Source of the DNA: Pomacea canaliculata
Taxonomy: Eukaryota > Mollusca > Gastropoda > Architaenioglossa > Ampullariidae
Assembly: GCF_003073045.1 (NCBI RefSeq)
Contig: NC_037598.1
Span: 12,066,486-12,130,485, forward strand
DNA: 64,000 nt
Direction: 5' to 3'
The translations under genes and the position numbers were made by a program. Of the stretch, positions 42,850 to 55,700 are shown one piece after another. The notes beneath the pieces are model-generated. The model did no database searches. It saw only the letters and a list, made by a program, of their open reading frames with translations, and was not told the DNA's origin. The first letter of the stretch is position 1. Each line of letters begins with the position of its first letter.

Positions 42850-43035
42850 GCTGCGTCCTTTAGCGGAAGGAATTGGTGTTTTACGCCGAGCCAGCAGTTA
42901 AGGGCAATTAAAAGGCATGCAGCTAGCCTTGTAAAAAGATGCCACATGCAAAGAAAGAACAGCTTGCCGTAGATGAGAGCTGAACCCAGGACAGCCAGCC
43001 TTCACTGCTTTGGTGACAGGTGCTAACCGTTGCGC
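42850..43035 (-). repeat. tRNA-like SINE head, type B
   Basis: Shares with 44,825-44,995 the plus-strand blocks GATGCCACATGCAAAGAAAG, GAGCTGAACCCAGGACAGCC and GGTGACAGGTGCTAACCGTT. The last block is the complement of an A-box-like AACGGTTAGCACCTG, and the middle one of a B-box-like GGGTTCAGCTC. No type B tail is visible. Confidence 0.75.
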
Positions 43036-43420
43036 CATGTTTCCCTTGGCATAAAGACAAGTATGGCTGCAATGACAACGTCTGTAAGGTGTGGCGTCTT
43101 GGCATATTTTTTTTTTTCGAAACACCAAGACAGGGCACAGTCCTTTTGGGAACGCTGAGACGATAACCGCAGACGACATTCGGTTTAAAAACCAATAAAA
43201 CGATGCACAGCTATCTCCTGCAGGTCCTTCCGTCTTGGCATAGACTAATGGACGCGAGTTTTAAAATGTGTAATTACTGCCTACTGGAGGGAATAATCAA
43301 ACCCTTTGTTAAGTCTCAACAATAAAACACTGTTTTTTTCGCCTTACAGAGTAGAACATAAGATTCGTGAGTCTGATGTACAAGATGTGACAAGAAGGAA
43401 GGAAAGGGAAGGAAAAATAC

Positions 43421-44033
43421 TCTTGATACAGCTGTGTATGTCCAGGAGCTCAGACACTGAATTTATTGCTTGATACAGTTGTGTATGTCCAGGAGTTCAG
43501 ACACTGAATTTATTGCTTGATACAGTTGTGTATGTCCGACACTGAATTTATTGCTTGATACAGCTGTGTATGTCCAGGAGCTCAGACACTGAATTTATTG
43601 CTTGATACAGTTGTGTATGTCCAGGAGTTCAGACACTGAATTTATTGCTTGATACAGTTGTGTATGTCCGACACTGAATTTATTGCTTGATACAGCTGTG
43701 TATGTCCAGGAGCTCAGACACTGAATTTATTGCTTGATACAGTTGTGTATGTCCAGGAGCTCAGACACTGAATTTATTGCTTGATACAGTTGTGTATGTC
43801 CGACACTGAATTTATTGCTTGATACAGCTGCGTATGTCCAGGAGTTCAGACACTGAATTTATTTCTTGATACAGCTGTGTATGTCCAGGAACTCAGACGC
43901 TGAATTTATTGCTTGATACAGCGGTGTATGTCGGACACTGAATTTATTGCTTGATACAGCTGTGTATGTCCGACACTGAATTTATTGCTTGATACAGCTG
44001 TGTATGTCCAGGAGTTCAGACACTGAATTTATT
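43421..44033 (+). repeat. minisatellite of 14 units (47-bp long and 38-bp short forms) with higher-order structure
   Basis: The long unit begins CTTGATACAGCTGTGTATGT and contains CCAGGAGCTCAGACAC, then TGAATTTATTG. The short unit lacks nine bases in the middle (AGGAGCTCA). The order is L L S, L L S, L L S, L L S, S, L, nine long and five short units, adding up to about 613 bp. The first two triplets are nearly identical, including the alternation of CTGTG and TTGTG and of GAGCTC and GAGTTC. Later units carry private changes. The unit is not a multiple of three, so it does not encode a repeat protein. Confidence 0.95.
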
Positions 44034-44061
44034 GCTGACAAAAAAAAATGTGAGCGTGTGT

Positions 44062-44086
44062 ATATATATATATGCGTCCTGTTTTC
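44062..44086 (+). repeat. (TA)n microsatellite
   Basis: GTGTGTATATATATATATATGC just beyond the minisatellite. Confidence 0.8.
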
Positions 44087-44699
44087 TGCAAAAAGGTCTG
44101 TTTCTGTTTTTTTTTTTCTTTTCGTTTTCTCAGAGCCATCAGTTTACAAATCTAGCAACAATAGACAAGCGGAATGTATAGTACTGGTATAGTTCTCTTT
44201 CTCAGATGTTTTTTTTACGTTCTGCGTGAACAGTACGAAAAAATAAAACGAAAATCGACAGGGCCGTTTTTCGGAATTTCTTATGTCTAAGTTAGTTTCT
44301 ACAAAAATGATGTTGAGTTTGACATATCACAGAAATTCCAACCTTCCATGCGACAGACGAGAGAAAAAAGTGTACCTTTTTCCAAGTTTCGAGGTTGGTG
44401 ATTTTTTGATATACTTTTTGCACGCGCACTGAATAGGCTGTAGCTATTCATTCTGCAATAAATTCTTGAACAAAGAAAGTTACGAGGCAGCTGAATATCC
44501 ATTTTTAATCGAAGGAATAGTGTACCCAAACAAAGCAAAGCAAAAATCCCAGTCCTGTTCTGTTTACGAGATAAAAAATATTTTATATCTCAACTCTTTT
44601 TTTTTTTAAATGGGACAACAAGGACTCATTTAGCATTCTTCGGTGACGTAAGTAAGAATATTGGTCAATCCAATTTGTCTACCCTTTTTTTGTACAAAC

Positions 44700-44995
44700 C
44701 AATAATAATAATCATTGAGTGATTTGTATAGTGCATAATCAAGTTCCTAAGGAGCGTGCTCTTAGCGCTTGAGACAAGAAAGAGACAGGAAGAACACACA
44801 GAGGACAGAAAGGGGAAATTGTTGTTTTACTCCGAACCAGCAACTACGGTTATATCACGGCAAGGTAGCCAGCCCTGCAAACAGATGCCACATACAGAGA
44901 AAGAACAGCGTGCCCGAGACCTGAGCTGAACCCAGGACAGCCAACCTTCACTACATTGGTGACAGGTGCTAACCGTTGCATCACCGGGCCGACCA
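44700..44995 (-). repeat. full-length SINE type B
   Basis: On the minus strand it begins with a tRNA-like head (A box near AACGGTTAGCACCTG, B box near GGGTTCAGCTC). Next come GTATGTGGCATCTG and GTTGCTGGTTCGG. It ends TTCTTGTCTCAAGCGCTAAG, AGCACGCTCCTTAGGAACTT, then ATTATTATTATTGG. It joins the head found at 42,850-43,035 with the tail found at 24,560-25,270 and 31,465-31,662, so it defines the whole element at about 295 bp. Confidence 0.85.
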
Positions 44996-47900
44996 GAGAG
45001 GACGGAAGGATGAACAACAATACTTATGACTACAAAAAACAAGTTCACGAAAGGCAAAGACGAATTGGTTAACATAAACTTAGAGAATCCTATTTGCCTT
45101 GCGTGAACCTTGAATAAAGGAACTTCTCGCAAAAATTGCAAGCTCGACAGGGTTAAAAGAATAACTGCACTCAAGTCGTGTAACAGCGCACCTGGATAAT
45201 GGTCTATTGTAGTCGACGACAACACGCATCAGTGTCCTGACAGCAGACATATCCAAAAGCGTCTCAGGTTTCCGCAATTTCACTTTCACGATGGAAAAAA
45301 AAAACAACTTACCTTTTTGTACATGATAAAAAAATTGTAGATGAAAAGTTCGGGCATGTTGTGTAAGGTGGTGTTGAGTTCACATGTTTGGAAAACTGCA
45401 GTCGATGTGAGGCTGCGTATGGCTTATGCTGAATATCTGTGCAGAACGTGATTGTTATTATTAAAGTAATTGGACTATTAATAATTTATTCAGCATGTTG
45501 GTTTTCTTTTACGAATTAATAAGCCTCCCAATCTTGGGTAGTCACCCCTGCTCGCCACCCAAACCTAGCGCCGGCGTTGTGCGTTCGTTGTCATTCTTTG
45601 AGTTCGAATATGAGAAACCATGACCGTTACCAGTCGTTCAAAGCCAGAAGGACTGCCGTCGTCCTGTTGCGCATCCTGGGTAAAAAAGTGTCCACTGTTT
45701 CTACCACCACCTTACTTCTTTAGTAGCACTTTATTTGACTAAGCAGTGTCTTCTTCTGGTTTTCCGCTGACTGTGACCGATTTCGGGTTTTACCTCCATG
45801 GCTGTACAGGACTTACACGCTGCCTGAGTTTAGTGTCAGTGCATGTCAAGGTGGTGCATTTATCAAGATTCAAGCAACCAGCAGGTCGACAAGGGCCGAG
45901 AGTTTTAGGTCTCTTTCTTCACTGAGATCATTCAAGGTATCATTTATAGGCACACATGTACTATCTGGCATTGTTAGACAACTTGTACTTCTGTTACCTC
46001 TGAGTCTTGAGTAGGGTCACACATGCACTGTATATGTTAGGTAAAGTGGTTGCCGTAGGGGTAGTGAACTAAATGGTTCATCGTCCCGCCCAACATCAGC
46101 CACATCTAACCTCGCCTGAGATATCAGGTTCTCGTTTACTAAGGCCTAAGCATACATCAAATAAATGGCATTCTGCTCCGGCGTACATAGATAAATATAT
46201 ACATTACATTACTAAGTGTACATTCAGCCCTCACCCCTACTTCCACCCCATTCCTTTGGTGACCCCTGGCAAAGTCTTTGTCGGTATCAGATCACATCGT
46301 TTTTTTTTTCCAGTTGACGTCACTGGTGTCTTCCTCAGACTGACTCGCTGGCAGGTGCTAATGAGTCTTCTAAGCTCAAGTAGGCAGGGGACTGATTTGC
46401 ACCTGGTTGGTGATTTCGTACTCTCTCTCTCTCTTTGTGCACGTGCATAAATAGGTGTGTGCGTGTGTATTTGTATGCGTATCTGCCTTTCTATCCGAAG
46501 GAAAACCTCTGCGGGTAGCCCTGTGTGAAAAGATATCAAATTCAGAAGGAAGTAGCAGTGTCCCGAAACAGGATCTGAACCGAGAAACTTCGGGTCCTCA
46601 CCTCCATGATGAAAGACGTTATAGCGGTCACGCACCTGGACCGCAGTGGAGTAATCTTCACATATACTCATTCCTCGCGATGTTTTTCATGGGCAGCCAC
46701 TGGTTTTCACGAATACATCCTTAACACAATGAATCCCACACTTCACACACCTCTCTTATTTCCCTCTAGGTTGGCTGCACCCATGGGAACTGTCACCTCA
46801 CACAAACACCTTCCGCTCTCTCGCGCATCCACTGATATCTTTCTTTTCACAAAAAAGACTACTGCTTTTAAGTCCCTGTCAACATTAAATAACATAAGAA
46901 AAACTTCCCACGGACGCACATACATACACACACAAAACTAATCATTACACGCTGTCTTTCGTACTACCTCACATGTAGGTATTCACTGGATTGTCCCACA
47001 GACCAATGGTGAGACAAAGTCACAGGCCTGGTGTTAGAGACAGGTCCTCGTATGTACACTCTGAATTCCGTTCAGTGCAGATGGGGCGCCCCAACCTTCG
47101 AAGCCCAGAAATATTTATTCAATTAATAGTACACAGGAGGTGTTGTCCTGCTTACAGTCCCCGTCAAAAATCTCGTTTCTCTGCGTCCGTTACAAAGAGT
47201 TGGTCTTGTTCCAACGGCAAGCATCAACCTTTCGCTCTCGGTCCAAAAACTGTGCTTACACTTAAACAATGGGGTCAGTAACCCTATGCATTCGAAATGT
47301 AGCTTCAAAACGAAGTTTGAAAATGTTGACTTGATTTTCACAAAATGAAAAATTGCACCTTCCGGGCTTTGCAACAGAGTCATCACTCCCTATACGCAGC
47401 GTGTTTCGGCACCTAAGTGTTCCCTGGTGAAATAAACGACTGGCCACCCGTTTACAAAAATAAAGCGCTGACCGATCATCCTCCCACAAACTTCCAATCT
47501 CTCACACAACTACACACTCATTCCCATTCTCACGTGCCGCAAAATTTCAACCAGGTCATAGCCTTGACAGGAACTATCGTCTGGTTGCCACCAGACTCTC
47601 CTATTTCTAAGAGGTTAGTCAAGAAAAAATCTGTACCCTCGACCTCGAAGTTGTTTCTCTATTTGTTGATAGACTCTGTGTGTATGTGAGAGAGAGATGA
47701 AGAATGGGTTGGAAAGAAAGACATCTGACCTCAAGAGCGTTTAAAAAAAATGGAAGACCTAACCTCACTGACCCTTATAGTTATGGCTTTAGCAATGAGA
47801 AATTAGTCACTTACATGTCATCGATACCCGCAGTAAAGATGAAATACAGCCACTAGACGTGGGATACCTGGCGTCGTCTTGCGTCAGCTCGGTGTTATAA

Positions 47901-50600
47901 ATGTAACCGCAGCCGTGGTTGACCCCGAATCTGAAGCCAGTGACTAATTTGAAAATCTTCCTCCTCTTCCTCACCCCCATTCCCTCATATTCTTTTTTCC
48001 CTTCTCCTCCTGATTCTTGTTCCAGGACACAAAGGGACAGAACATATACGTTAGAACAAATACTTCTTTTAATCCATCAAACCAGACATATGGTCCATCA
48101 ATCCTTTTATCGCACAATTATCCATTCGTTAAATTACTATACTCAGTGAGTTAAAAATAAATATAGTGTCCGATTATTGTAGTCTCCTGCATTCAATAAG
48201 ATAATTAAAGTGCTTTGTCCAACGCGTTTGCTAATTGCATTCGGTGATTTAAAATATTCATCTCGAAAGAAAAAAACAAACTTTAAAAATATTTTTTGAA
48301 CACTTCTAACTTGAAGATCTCTTCAAGATGTATAGGAAAATAGAAATAGAATTGGATGAGTGAGAAAAGGTATGAACCGTGATTTGAAAATATAGGCTGT
48401 TCGGAAAGTTGACAGGACGACTCGAGTAAACAGCGTGAATGCCATTTTATCTCAAGGGTACTACTATACCTGTGGCAATACCTCTCGAGAGCTGGAAAGT
48501 CCCCATTGTACATTAAACTCGTCGCACAAGCCCCTACAAACAAATCTTTACGAGCGTGGTCGTTTACACATAATGAACAAGTAAAATGCCAGGCCACAAA
48601 AATAAAAGTGTAAGTACGAGGTGACTCATTTTAGAATGACTGTGTTGTTTTTTTTTTTTAATCTTCTTTCCACAGGTGCGGGAGATGGCTAGGGCTCGAA
48701 TCCCGATATTTCAGTCTGCTGGTCCGTTATAAGGATAAGGTTAGGTGTAGATTTGAAAGTTGTTTACTGTTTGTAACTGGACACATCTCTTCCCTCAGTA
48801 GGTCTACACTGTGCTGAAGTCACTGGACGGTTTTGATGGTAGATAAAATCAGAATCTCTCTCTCTCAGCGTCATCACTATTGCGATCAAAGTCTAAAAGT
48901 TGTTTTTGACCAGCCGTTGATGGATGACCTCTTGTCACACTTTAACAGCCATCCTGTTTGTCGTATTGTGGGACAGAAGCGTTAATATGTCGTTAAAGTT
49001 GTACGAATACACAATCACATTATTGTTTAAAAAAAAACCCGTTCTACCCATAAATCTATATACTGAGGTAAATAATTTATAATCTGTATTTATCATCTTC
49101 GCCATGCAAATACAATTTCCAGGGGCGGTGGTAACCGACAAAGTAAGGAGGATGTAGCATTACCCAGTCGTTGTGACTCCCCCACCAACACACACACACC
49201 CACACTATACATACCCACCCATCTATCAATCGCCTCTTGCAAATTTCTAAGTTTAGGCCACTGACGTCAGAAGACCAATTACCTTCGACCACGACTTGAC
49301 AGAAGAGCTTTAACTGCATGTCTCCTGGATATTAACGGCCCACATACAAGGCAGTCTTTTACCGAACACCACAGGTCAGCCCACCAGCTCGACATCTGTT
49401 GATCGCTTCTCAGCTGTAGGCTGTCTCTTTATGTGACAGTTAAAGTACCCTACAGTTCTCGGGTCATTTCAGAGTAAGGGTTAGAAATCAAAGTCTATAA
49501 CAGGTCGATCCACGGCAGTTTCTTTCCTTCTTGATGATGATAATGATGATAATAATTCTTCCTTTATTTCCTCCTCAGCTTTCACTCCGTGTTTTGCCAC
49601 AGATCCCACAGTAAGCAATGTATTTTTACTTTACAGTAGGAGGAAAACTAAACCTTTACACACAAAAAAGTATATTTATGATCATGCACTTGGAGCTGTC
49701 GGCATGCATCCATATGCCTCCTAAGCGATTGGAGCGCACTTTCACCTTAAATGTCCTAACATTGTCTTTACTTGTTCCATCCCCGTTGTACAACAATAAT
49801 ATGCAGCTATCACATAGCCAGTAGTTGACCCACTTTGTAGGGATGCCGACCAATTTTACCATGAAGTATATATTTATTAGGGTTGCAAGAAAACTGTTGC
49901 AAGTCGATCAGTATTTGTTTTCAAAATTATCCATTCTGCATTTATAAGTTTTTATATATTTCCGCTGGATAGATTAGCATTGCAATATTTTCCGCTAAGA
50001 TAAATTCTTTTTAAAGTAAAAGGAGGGTGTCCAAATATCAAATGAAACAGTAAAAACAGCCCTACATACCCTTCAGCGGGTCTTCGTCAAATTTTATTTG
50101 TCAATGGAAATTCTGCTTGGTTAATTGTGACCATCTGCTTCTTCCAGATCAATTACAGTCATTGCTCTTTCTCGCTCAAACGGTCTCCCATTAAAAAACC
50201 CACAAACACGGTCTTAAATAATTCACAAGTGAAGTTTTGAATATCTGATGAAGTTCATAAATTTGATTTACACGGGAAATGACAGTGTCGGACAGAAAGA
50301 CAATGTCATATGCAAATAAAGGTAGCAAGAAATTTTAAGTTTATGACAAGAGAGAGATCGAGCAAGGAAAGACATGTTTACTACATGCTATATAATTTCC
50401 AGAATCGATATAGAATATTTTCAATCGAATGCCGCAGCTTGGTAAGAGGCGTTAAGATAATTATTTACCTGACGGATTTTTTTTAAACTACGAAATTTCC
50501 AAGCTACCCTCATTGCTGAGAACTTTCTTGAATGTACGTGTCATGAGTCATTGTTTGTTAAGGTGGGGTTAAACAGTAACGTCAGTTGTAAGCAAAACAA
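44996..50600. other. intergenic DNA, no supported gene
   Basis: Mixed sequence with short simple repeats (CT run near 46,422; CA-rich near 49,185; GATGAT near 49,535), a SINE head at about 46,500-46,650 and A/T-rich parts. Several open frames of 60-145 codons exist, the longest at 46,237-46,671 on the minus strand. That one spans the SINE and a microsatellite. No splice-supported exon was recognised. Confidence 0.4.
46500..46650 (-). repeat. tRNA-derived SINE head
   Basis: On the minus strand GGTTCAGATCCTG is a B-box-like block about 45 bases after a degenerate A-box segment containing AGGTGCGTGACCGC. The rest does not match types A to C closely, so it may be a further family or a decayed copy. 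Confidence 0.45.
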
Positions 50601-50849
50601 AAGTGTGCGGATACTTAGAAGGAAACAAGTGGCCAGGGCTTCCTTTTTGCTTCACGAAGATTTTGTTTAGTTTCTTCGAGGACGAGAATTTTGTTCTCTC
50701 TTTCCTATCTCCTTCAAACGAGAGGTTGCACGAGACAATTACGTCCCTTGTGTCCTGTGTCGCTCACCTGTCCAATAGAGGGCGCTGCGAGGCCTCCCTG
50801 TTGTTGATACGCTGGTCTAGTTCGTGCTTGAACGAGACGACAGGTATGT

Positions 50850-50966
50850 TAGTCATTCGGCAGTGAGCTGTGACTTACATGTGTCGTCATTTTCTGTGTT
50901 CCTACCTCGAAGGAGAAAAAAAACACGAATACATTGTCAGATGAAGTGACAGTCATTTTCAGCCAG
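50850..50966 (+). other. probable untranslated first exon of the second CUB-like gene
   Basis: A consensus donor, AGCCAG|GTAAGTCG, lies at 50,966/50,967. The first coding exon has an acceptor (TTTTCTTGCAG) ending at 52,488 and a long leader before its ATG, so an upstream exon is required. This is the strongest donor nearby. The 5' limit is not visible and is set arbitrarily. Confidence 0.45.
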
Positions 50967-51966
50967 GTAAGTCGCTTTCTGGTCGTTTCATTTCAAAGTT
51001 GCCGGCGAGATTTCAAAGTGGAGCATGCGTAAAGAGGACACGGTCAGGTTGCTTTCTCACAGCAGTCGCGCAATTTTGAACCGCGTCAGGGAGCGACTGC
51101 TGTAGGCAGAAAACAACCGCCGGATTACAGTAAAGCTTTAGTGCCAAAACTAGGTTGCGGTAAAGGGGAGATCGGGGGAAAAGAGACCAGACAAAGACTG
51201 AGGTCCCCACCTCGCCTCGTGTAATAGTGAGGTTTCCTTGCCACACCGATGAGCCTAGGTGGGTGCTTGTTGTCGGTATGAACATTTTTTTTTTTCATCG
51301 AGGCTTCCGCGTCTAACTCTTGTGTCCTGTCTTATCTCCATCATTAACTAGTTGAAAGATTTCACAGGTAGTTATTATATCTTTGCATGAAGATTGCTTT
51401 TCAAGTACATGTTTCGCATTCCTTGTCTCGAAGCTTTTTTTTTTTTTATATAATAAATTTGCAGGGAATGTAATACCGTCACTAATCAACTGAATGTTTA
51501 ATTGTAGTGAAATACTTTCTTCAGCTTTATCGTTAGATACGAAATTACAAAACATTTGTTTTACTTCGGTTGAGACGAAGGACGTAGAACCTGTCCCAGT
51601 AGTTTACTCCTTAGCTTTCTCTGACAAGGCCAAAAAGACAACATTTCCGGGTGTCATGGCTAAACTATTTGCACCACCTCATACGGCATGCAGGTAGGAC
51701 ACGTATTCGAGGCAGGTTGTGGCACTCAATAAACCTTTGCAATTATTATTGTCATGTGTAATGTTCGACACGAAACATCAAAATATGTCCTATGGAGGCC
51801 CAAACAACCTCCAAACCTTCACCCTACCCACCTTTTAAGAGTAATGATGTTATAGAATGATAGTAGTCTGGTAATTGTAGAGTGAGATATCATTTTTGTA
51901 AGATTGAAAGATATTTTTTTAGGATACTAGTGAGATGACACTTACAGCTCAGTATAAAGCAGCAAC

Positions 51967-52130
51967 AATTTTGTAGTGGCTAAATTGCCTCTCACCACGA
52001 GGGGTGTTGTAGGTTCTTATCTCAACTCTGATGTAAAGGCATTCTGTGCCTACCCTATGTGTGTGGTCGTGCACCTGTGTGTATGTACATAAAGTGCTTT
52101 GAGTGTGGCTATATAAATGTTACAGTTTAT
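51967..52130 (+). repeat. SINE type A, in the leader intron of the second CUB-like gene
   Basis: The head GTAGTGGCTAAATTGCC parallels the A box at 5,820. The tail CATAAAGTGCTTTGAGTGTG then GCTATATAAATGTTAC matches that of the copy at 5,806-6,118. The middle part is shortened. Confidence 0.7.
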
Positions 52131-52798
52131 GGGATTCTTTCTTTCTCTCTCTCTCACACACATTTTTATTAGAAACCAGGATGTAAAAATGTAGGATGTC
52201 ACAAAATAATTTTAGTAGGATGTCCAAAATATAAATATTTTTAGTAAAGTGTTCCTATTACCCAATAAGATGACCAGAGGATTATTTTAAACAAAAAATG
52301 CACCTTTGATCTTTATATACAATTCGTCAAGTGTAGTAAGATGCAAACGTTAGATGTTTAGAGAGAAATATGGGTGTGATTATTTGCATTGTTAAGTAAT
52401 TTACAGTCACCAAAGCATGTTGTCATTTTTCATTTTTTTTTATCAAAATGATTTTTAAATACTATCTCCTAATTTTATTTTCTTGCAGATTCTGTGAGTT
52501 TTTGGTAATGGGCTTGTGACTGCACAATTCTGATTCAAGGACAATGTGAACATTGAGCTGTGCAAGGTTTTGATAAAGGATACTTTGCTTCTCACCTAAA
52601 TCTTGGATACATTTAATGGACAATCAAGGCTGATGGAAGAGGTTGGGAATGGCTTGCAGAACTGAAAGTTAACAGATCAGGAAGTTTTCATTCAACACTT
52701 TGCAGATGATTTAGCTGCAGAGAGCAGAATCATTTCCTTCCAAGCCAGATCAGGGTTGCCTGTTATAAATAGTACCTCAGAACAACTAAAGGCCCACC

Positions 52799-55700
52799 AT
52801 GGAAGCAAATTATTTCATTGTACTTTTCACCCTTGGATTATTTCTCTTACAAGACACAGCTGTAGCTCAGGAGACGATAAATGGTAAGACATTCTTTCGC
52901 CATTTTATTTGTGTAAAATATATCAAATATTAATTTAGTGCAACCTATTTCTGAGCGAAGTTATAGTCAGAAACTGAATGATTTATGTCTTAAACTGGTC
53001 GATCTGAATGAAGTTAACCCTCTTAGCACCACATAAAAATATTACAATGACTGGCATATACCTGAAGACGACAGTGGGTGAATATTTTTTTTAATTGCTG
53101 CCCTGATGTAGAAGACATTTATTAGACCAAGAAACCTAGACATTTCTGGCAAGAGAAAACTTTGCAATAAAAGTGCAATAAAAGTAATGGGAATCGCCTT
53201 CCCCATGCTTCCCGATCGTGGTCCATGGTGCTATTTCATCGCTTTACTCGCCGCGTGTGTCGTGTCGTTACGGTCGAATAGTTTTGTGCTCACTAAGCTT
53301 AGCGCTGTCGAGCCAGGCATCTGTCCCAAGATGTTTGAGATTAGTTGGATGGTTTTGCCGGCTGAACTTATAACCCTAGTCCCACCGAAGACTGGGGTCG
53401 CGAGCAAATCTTGGCGCGAAGGACGTCAATGCCTGTAGGGCCACCTCCTTCCCCCCACCACATCCCTTTATGTAATCTTTGGGGCGGACGTATTCCCATC
53501 CCTCTCTGTAAGTACACCCGTGGACGTGTATAGGTGGACTGCTGTCTGTCTGCCAAGACCAACGCTTAGCCTCTTGCGAAGTTCGCCGCCGTTAGTCTCG
53601 GCGAGCCTAAACAAAGAATGTGACTAAACCGGAAGCTTTGTAGCCTAGTGCCTCGTTTTAACAGTTAACTGACAAAAAAAAAAAAAAAAAATCGCCTGCC
53701 AGCAGTCCAGTAATACAAGTTCGTGGTACACCTATACGCAGGGATGGGCGTTGGGGGTTTTCTTCTGGTACTCCGGTTTCCCCTCCCCTTAGTGCGAAAT
53801 CGCGTCAAGGTGGAAGCACTTTCCTACTAAATCAACCAACCAAACCGTATTCTCATCCCAAATACGATGCGAGTGAACCCTTACTTCATAAAAAGAATCT
53901 TATCGGTAGGCTAGTATTTGTCAATAGTGTGCCGCATAGTTTGCTTTAGACCAGAAGCAGTCGGTGAGGTTATTGCTGAAAGCCTCCTACAATGGTCACT
54001 TGCAGAATTGTTAGTTTGGCTTACAGAGTTTATCTCATAAAACCCGATGGTAACCACAGTTTGGTTCAGCGAGCCTTTCACCATCAAATCAGGAAATTCG
54101 GATGTTTTGTTGAACCAGCTTACCAACTTCATCAACTGACACATTTTGTAAACATGATTTAAATTCCAGCGATCACTGAAGACCAATTGTGTTTGTAACT
54201 ACTTTTTTCATAAATAGACAGTTCAGTTTCATTTATGCGATTATGCAAATGTTGCTGGATATTTTTTGTCAGTGACTTGTTCCCATTTAAAGCTGCAAAG
54301 AGCGTTTAAAATTTTCACATTTGCGTGAGTAGTGCTTCTGATCAGAGACTGCTACTACCAATAATAGATGTGTGATTTACTTAGAGAATAAATCACACTC
54401 AGGAAGGACCATGCTCTCAGTGCTTAAGTAGTAGACATGGACAGAATACATAGGACGGAAAGAGAACTGTGCAGACAAGTAATAACAGACAAATATAGGA
54501 GACACAAAGAGGAATCAGGGAACAAACAGTAAAGATAGAAAGTGCCAAGTTGATGTACGAGAAGGTAGTGCACATTTGCTTAGGCATTTCAGTCAGGATA
54601 CAGAATATTGCTGCATTGTGTTTCAGATGAAAGTGCCTCTGAGATTTGAAAAAGTTTGTTTACATTTGACCTGTGCAGAACTACAAAGGTTGCAGTTGTT
54701 CGAAAGACAAGTCGGAAGCTAGGCAGGGATTGAATTGTTCAGTATTAAAATATCACTACAAAAATTGAGAAAGAGTAGTTCTTACCTTTACTTCTTGAAT
54801 GTACAAATAACCAATGATAAACCCAAAGTGTCTGCTACAATAACAAAAATGTTTGGCAACCAAACAGTATGAACCACTTCTTATTTCACAATTGGTTTTT
54901 CCATTTATAAACCCGTTTCTTTTATTCAGTGAGTTTGCACATACATTTTTCCATTGTATGAATGAGCAGAATACTGATTCCTGTAGCAAGGAGCAGCCCT
55001 TAAAGATGTACAGTGGAGGTTGTAAGATACATATTTTGGCTAACGTGTTATTGGTGGTGGTCTTGTCCGCTTATCAGCAGGCAAGTCTGTTAAAGTGCAT
55101 TCACTGACATATTTATTGTGTTGTAAACATAGCCAAGGACAAGGTTAGGATACTTTGTGCAGTGGCAGGAATTTGACAACTGCTGATCAGTTGAAAGTGA
55201 GGTGTTCAGAAAGGAAAATTCATGGTCCCCAATGTGTATAATGTAATTAGGATGGTCCATTAGAACAAATGGAAACAACAATACACAGTAAACAGTATCA
55301 GTAGGTGTGTAAGGATAGAGACCTAACTACATCTCAGATAGTTATTTATAATGCATATTTATGGTGACCAGAAGTAGAAGAATGCTTATAAAGATTCCAT
55401 TTTTTGAGTGGTGCATTGATTCAATGTTCAAATGCCAGCATCTCAAAAGGCTTGCACATTCAAATAACTAGACTCCTGAAGTATAATTATTTTCTCCTAA
55501 CTGGCTGCTGGAGAAGAACACAAAAGCTGCTGGTGCTGAATTCCTAACATGTTGCTCGCTTGTAAAACTTGCTAATGAAGTTGACATCCTTGTTTGGGCT
55601 TTTGTAACATTTAATGTTCCCACACCAAACTACTATATTAAATGGGAGAATGCTTTTAATGTTGAAATGTAGAACCTATTTTTGTTTTATGTTCGAACAC

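Noticed and set aside
43421..44033. Regular repeats that could suggest a CRISPR array
   Set aside because: Units abut directly with no unique spacers, and the genome is eukaryotic. It is a minisatellite.
46237..46671. 144-codon minus-strand open frame
   Set aside because: It runs through a SINE head and a CT microsatellite; no homology or splice support.
48685..48710. GGGCTCGAATCCCG, a tRNA B-box-like sequence
   Set aside because: No matching A box or cloverleaf could be built around it, so it is not a tRNA gene.
53187..53438. 83-codon plus-strand open frame in the intron of the second CUB-like gene, with a hydrophobic start
   Set aside because: It lies in a GC-richer block next to a MITE and a SINE fragment and is more likely part of an unknown mobile element. 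No splice sites in the right phase.
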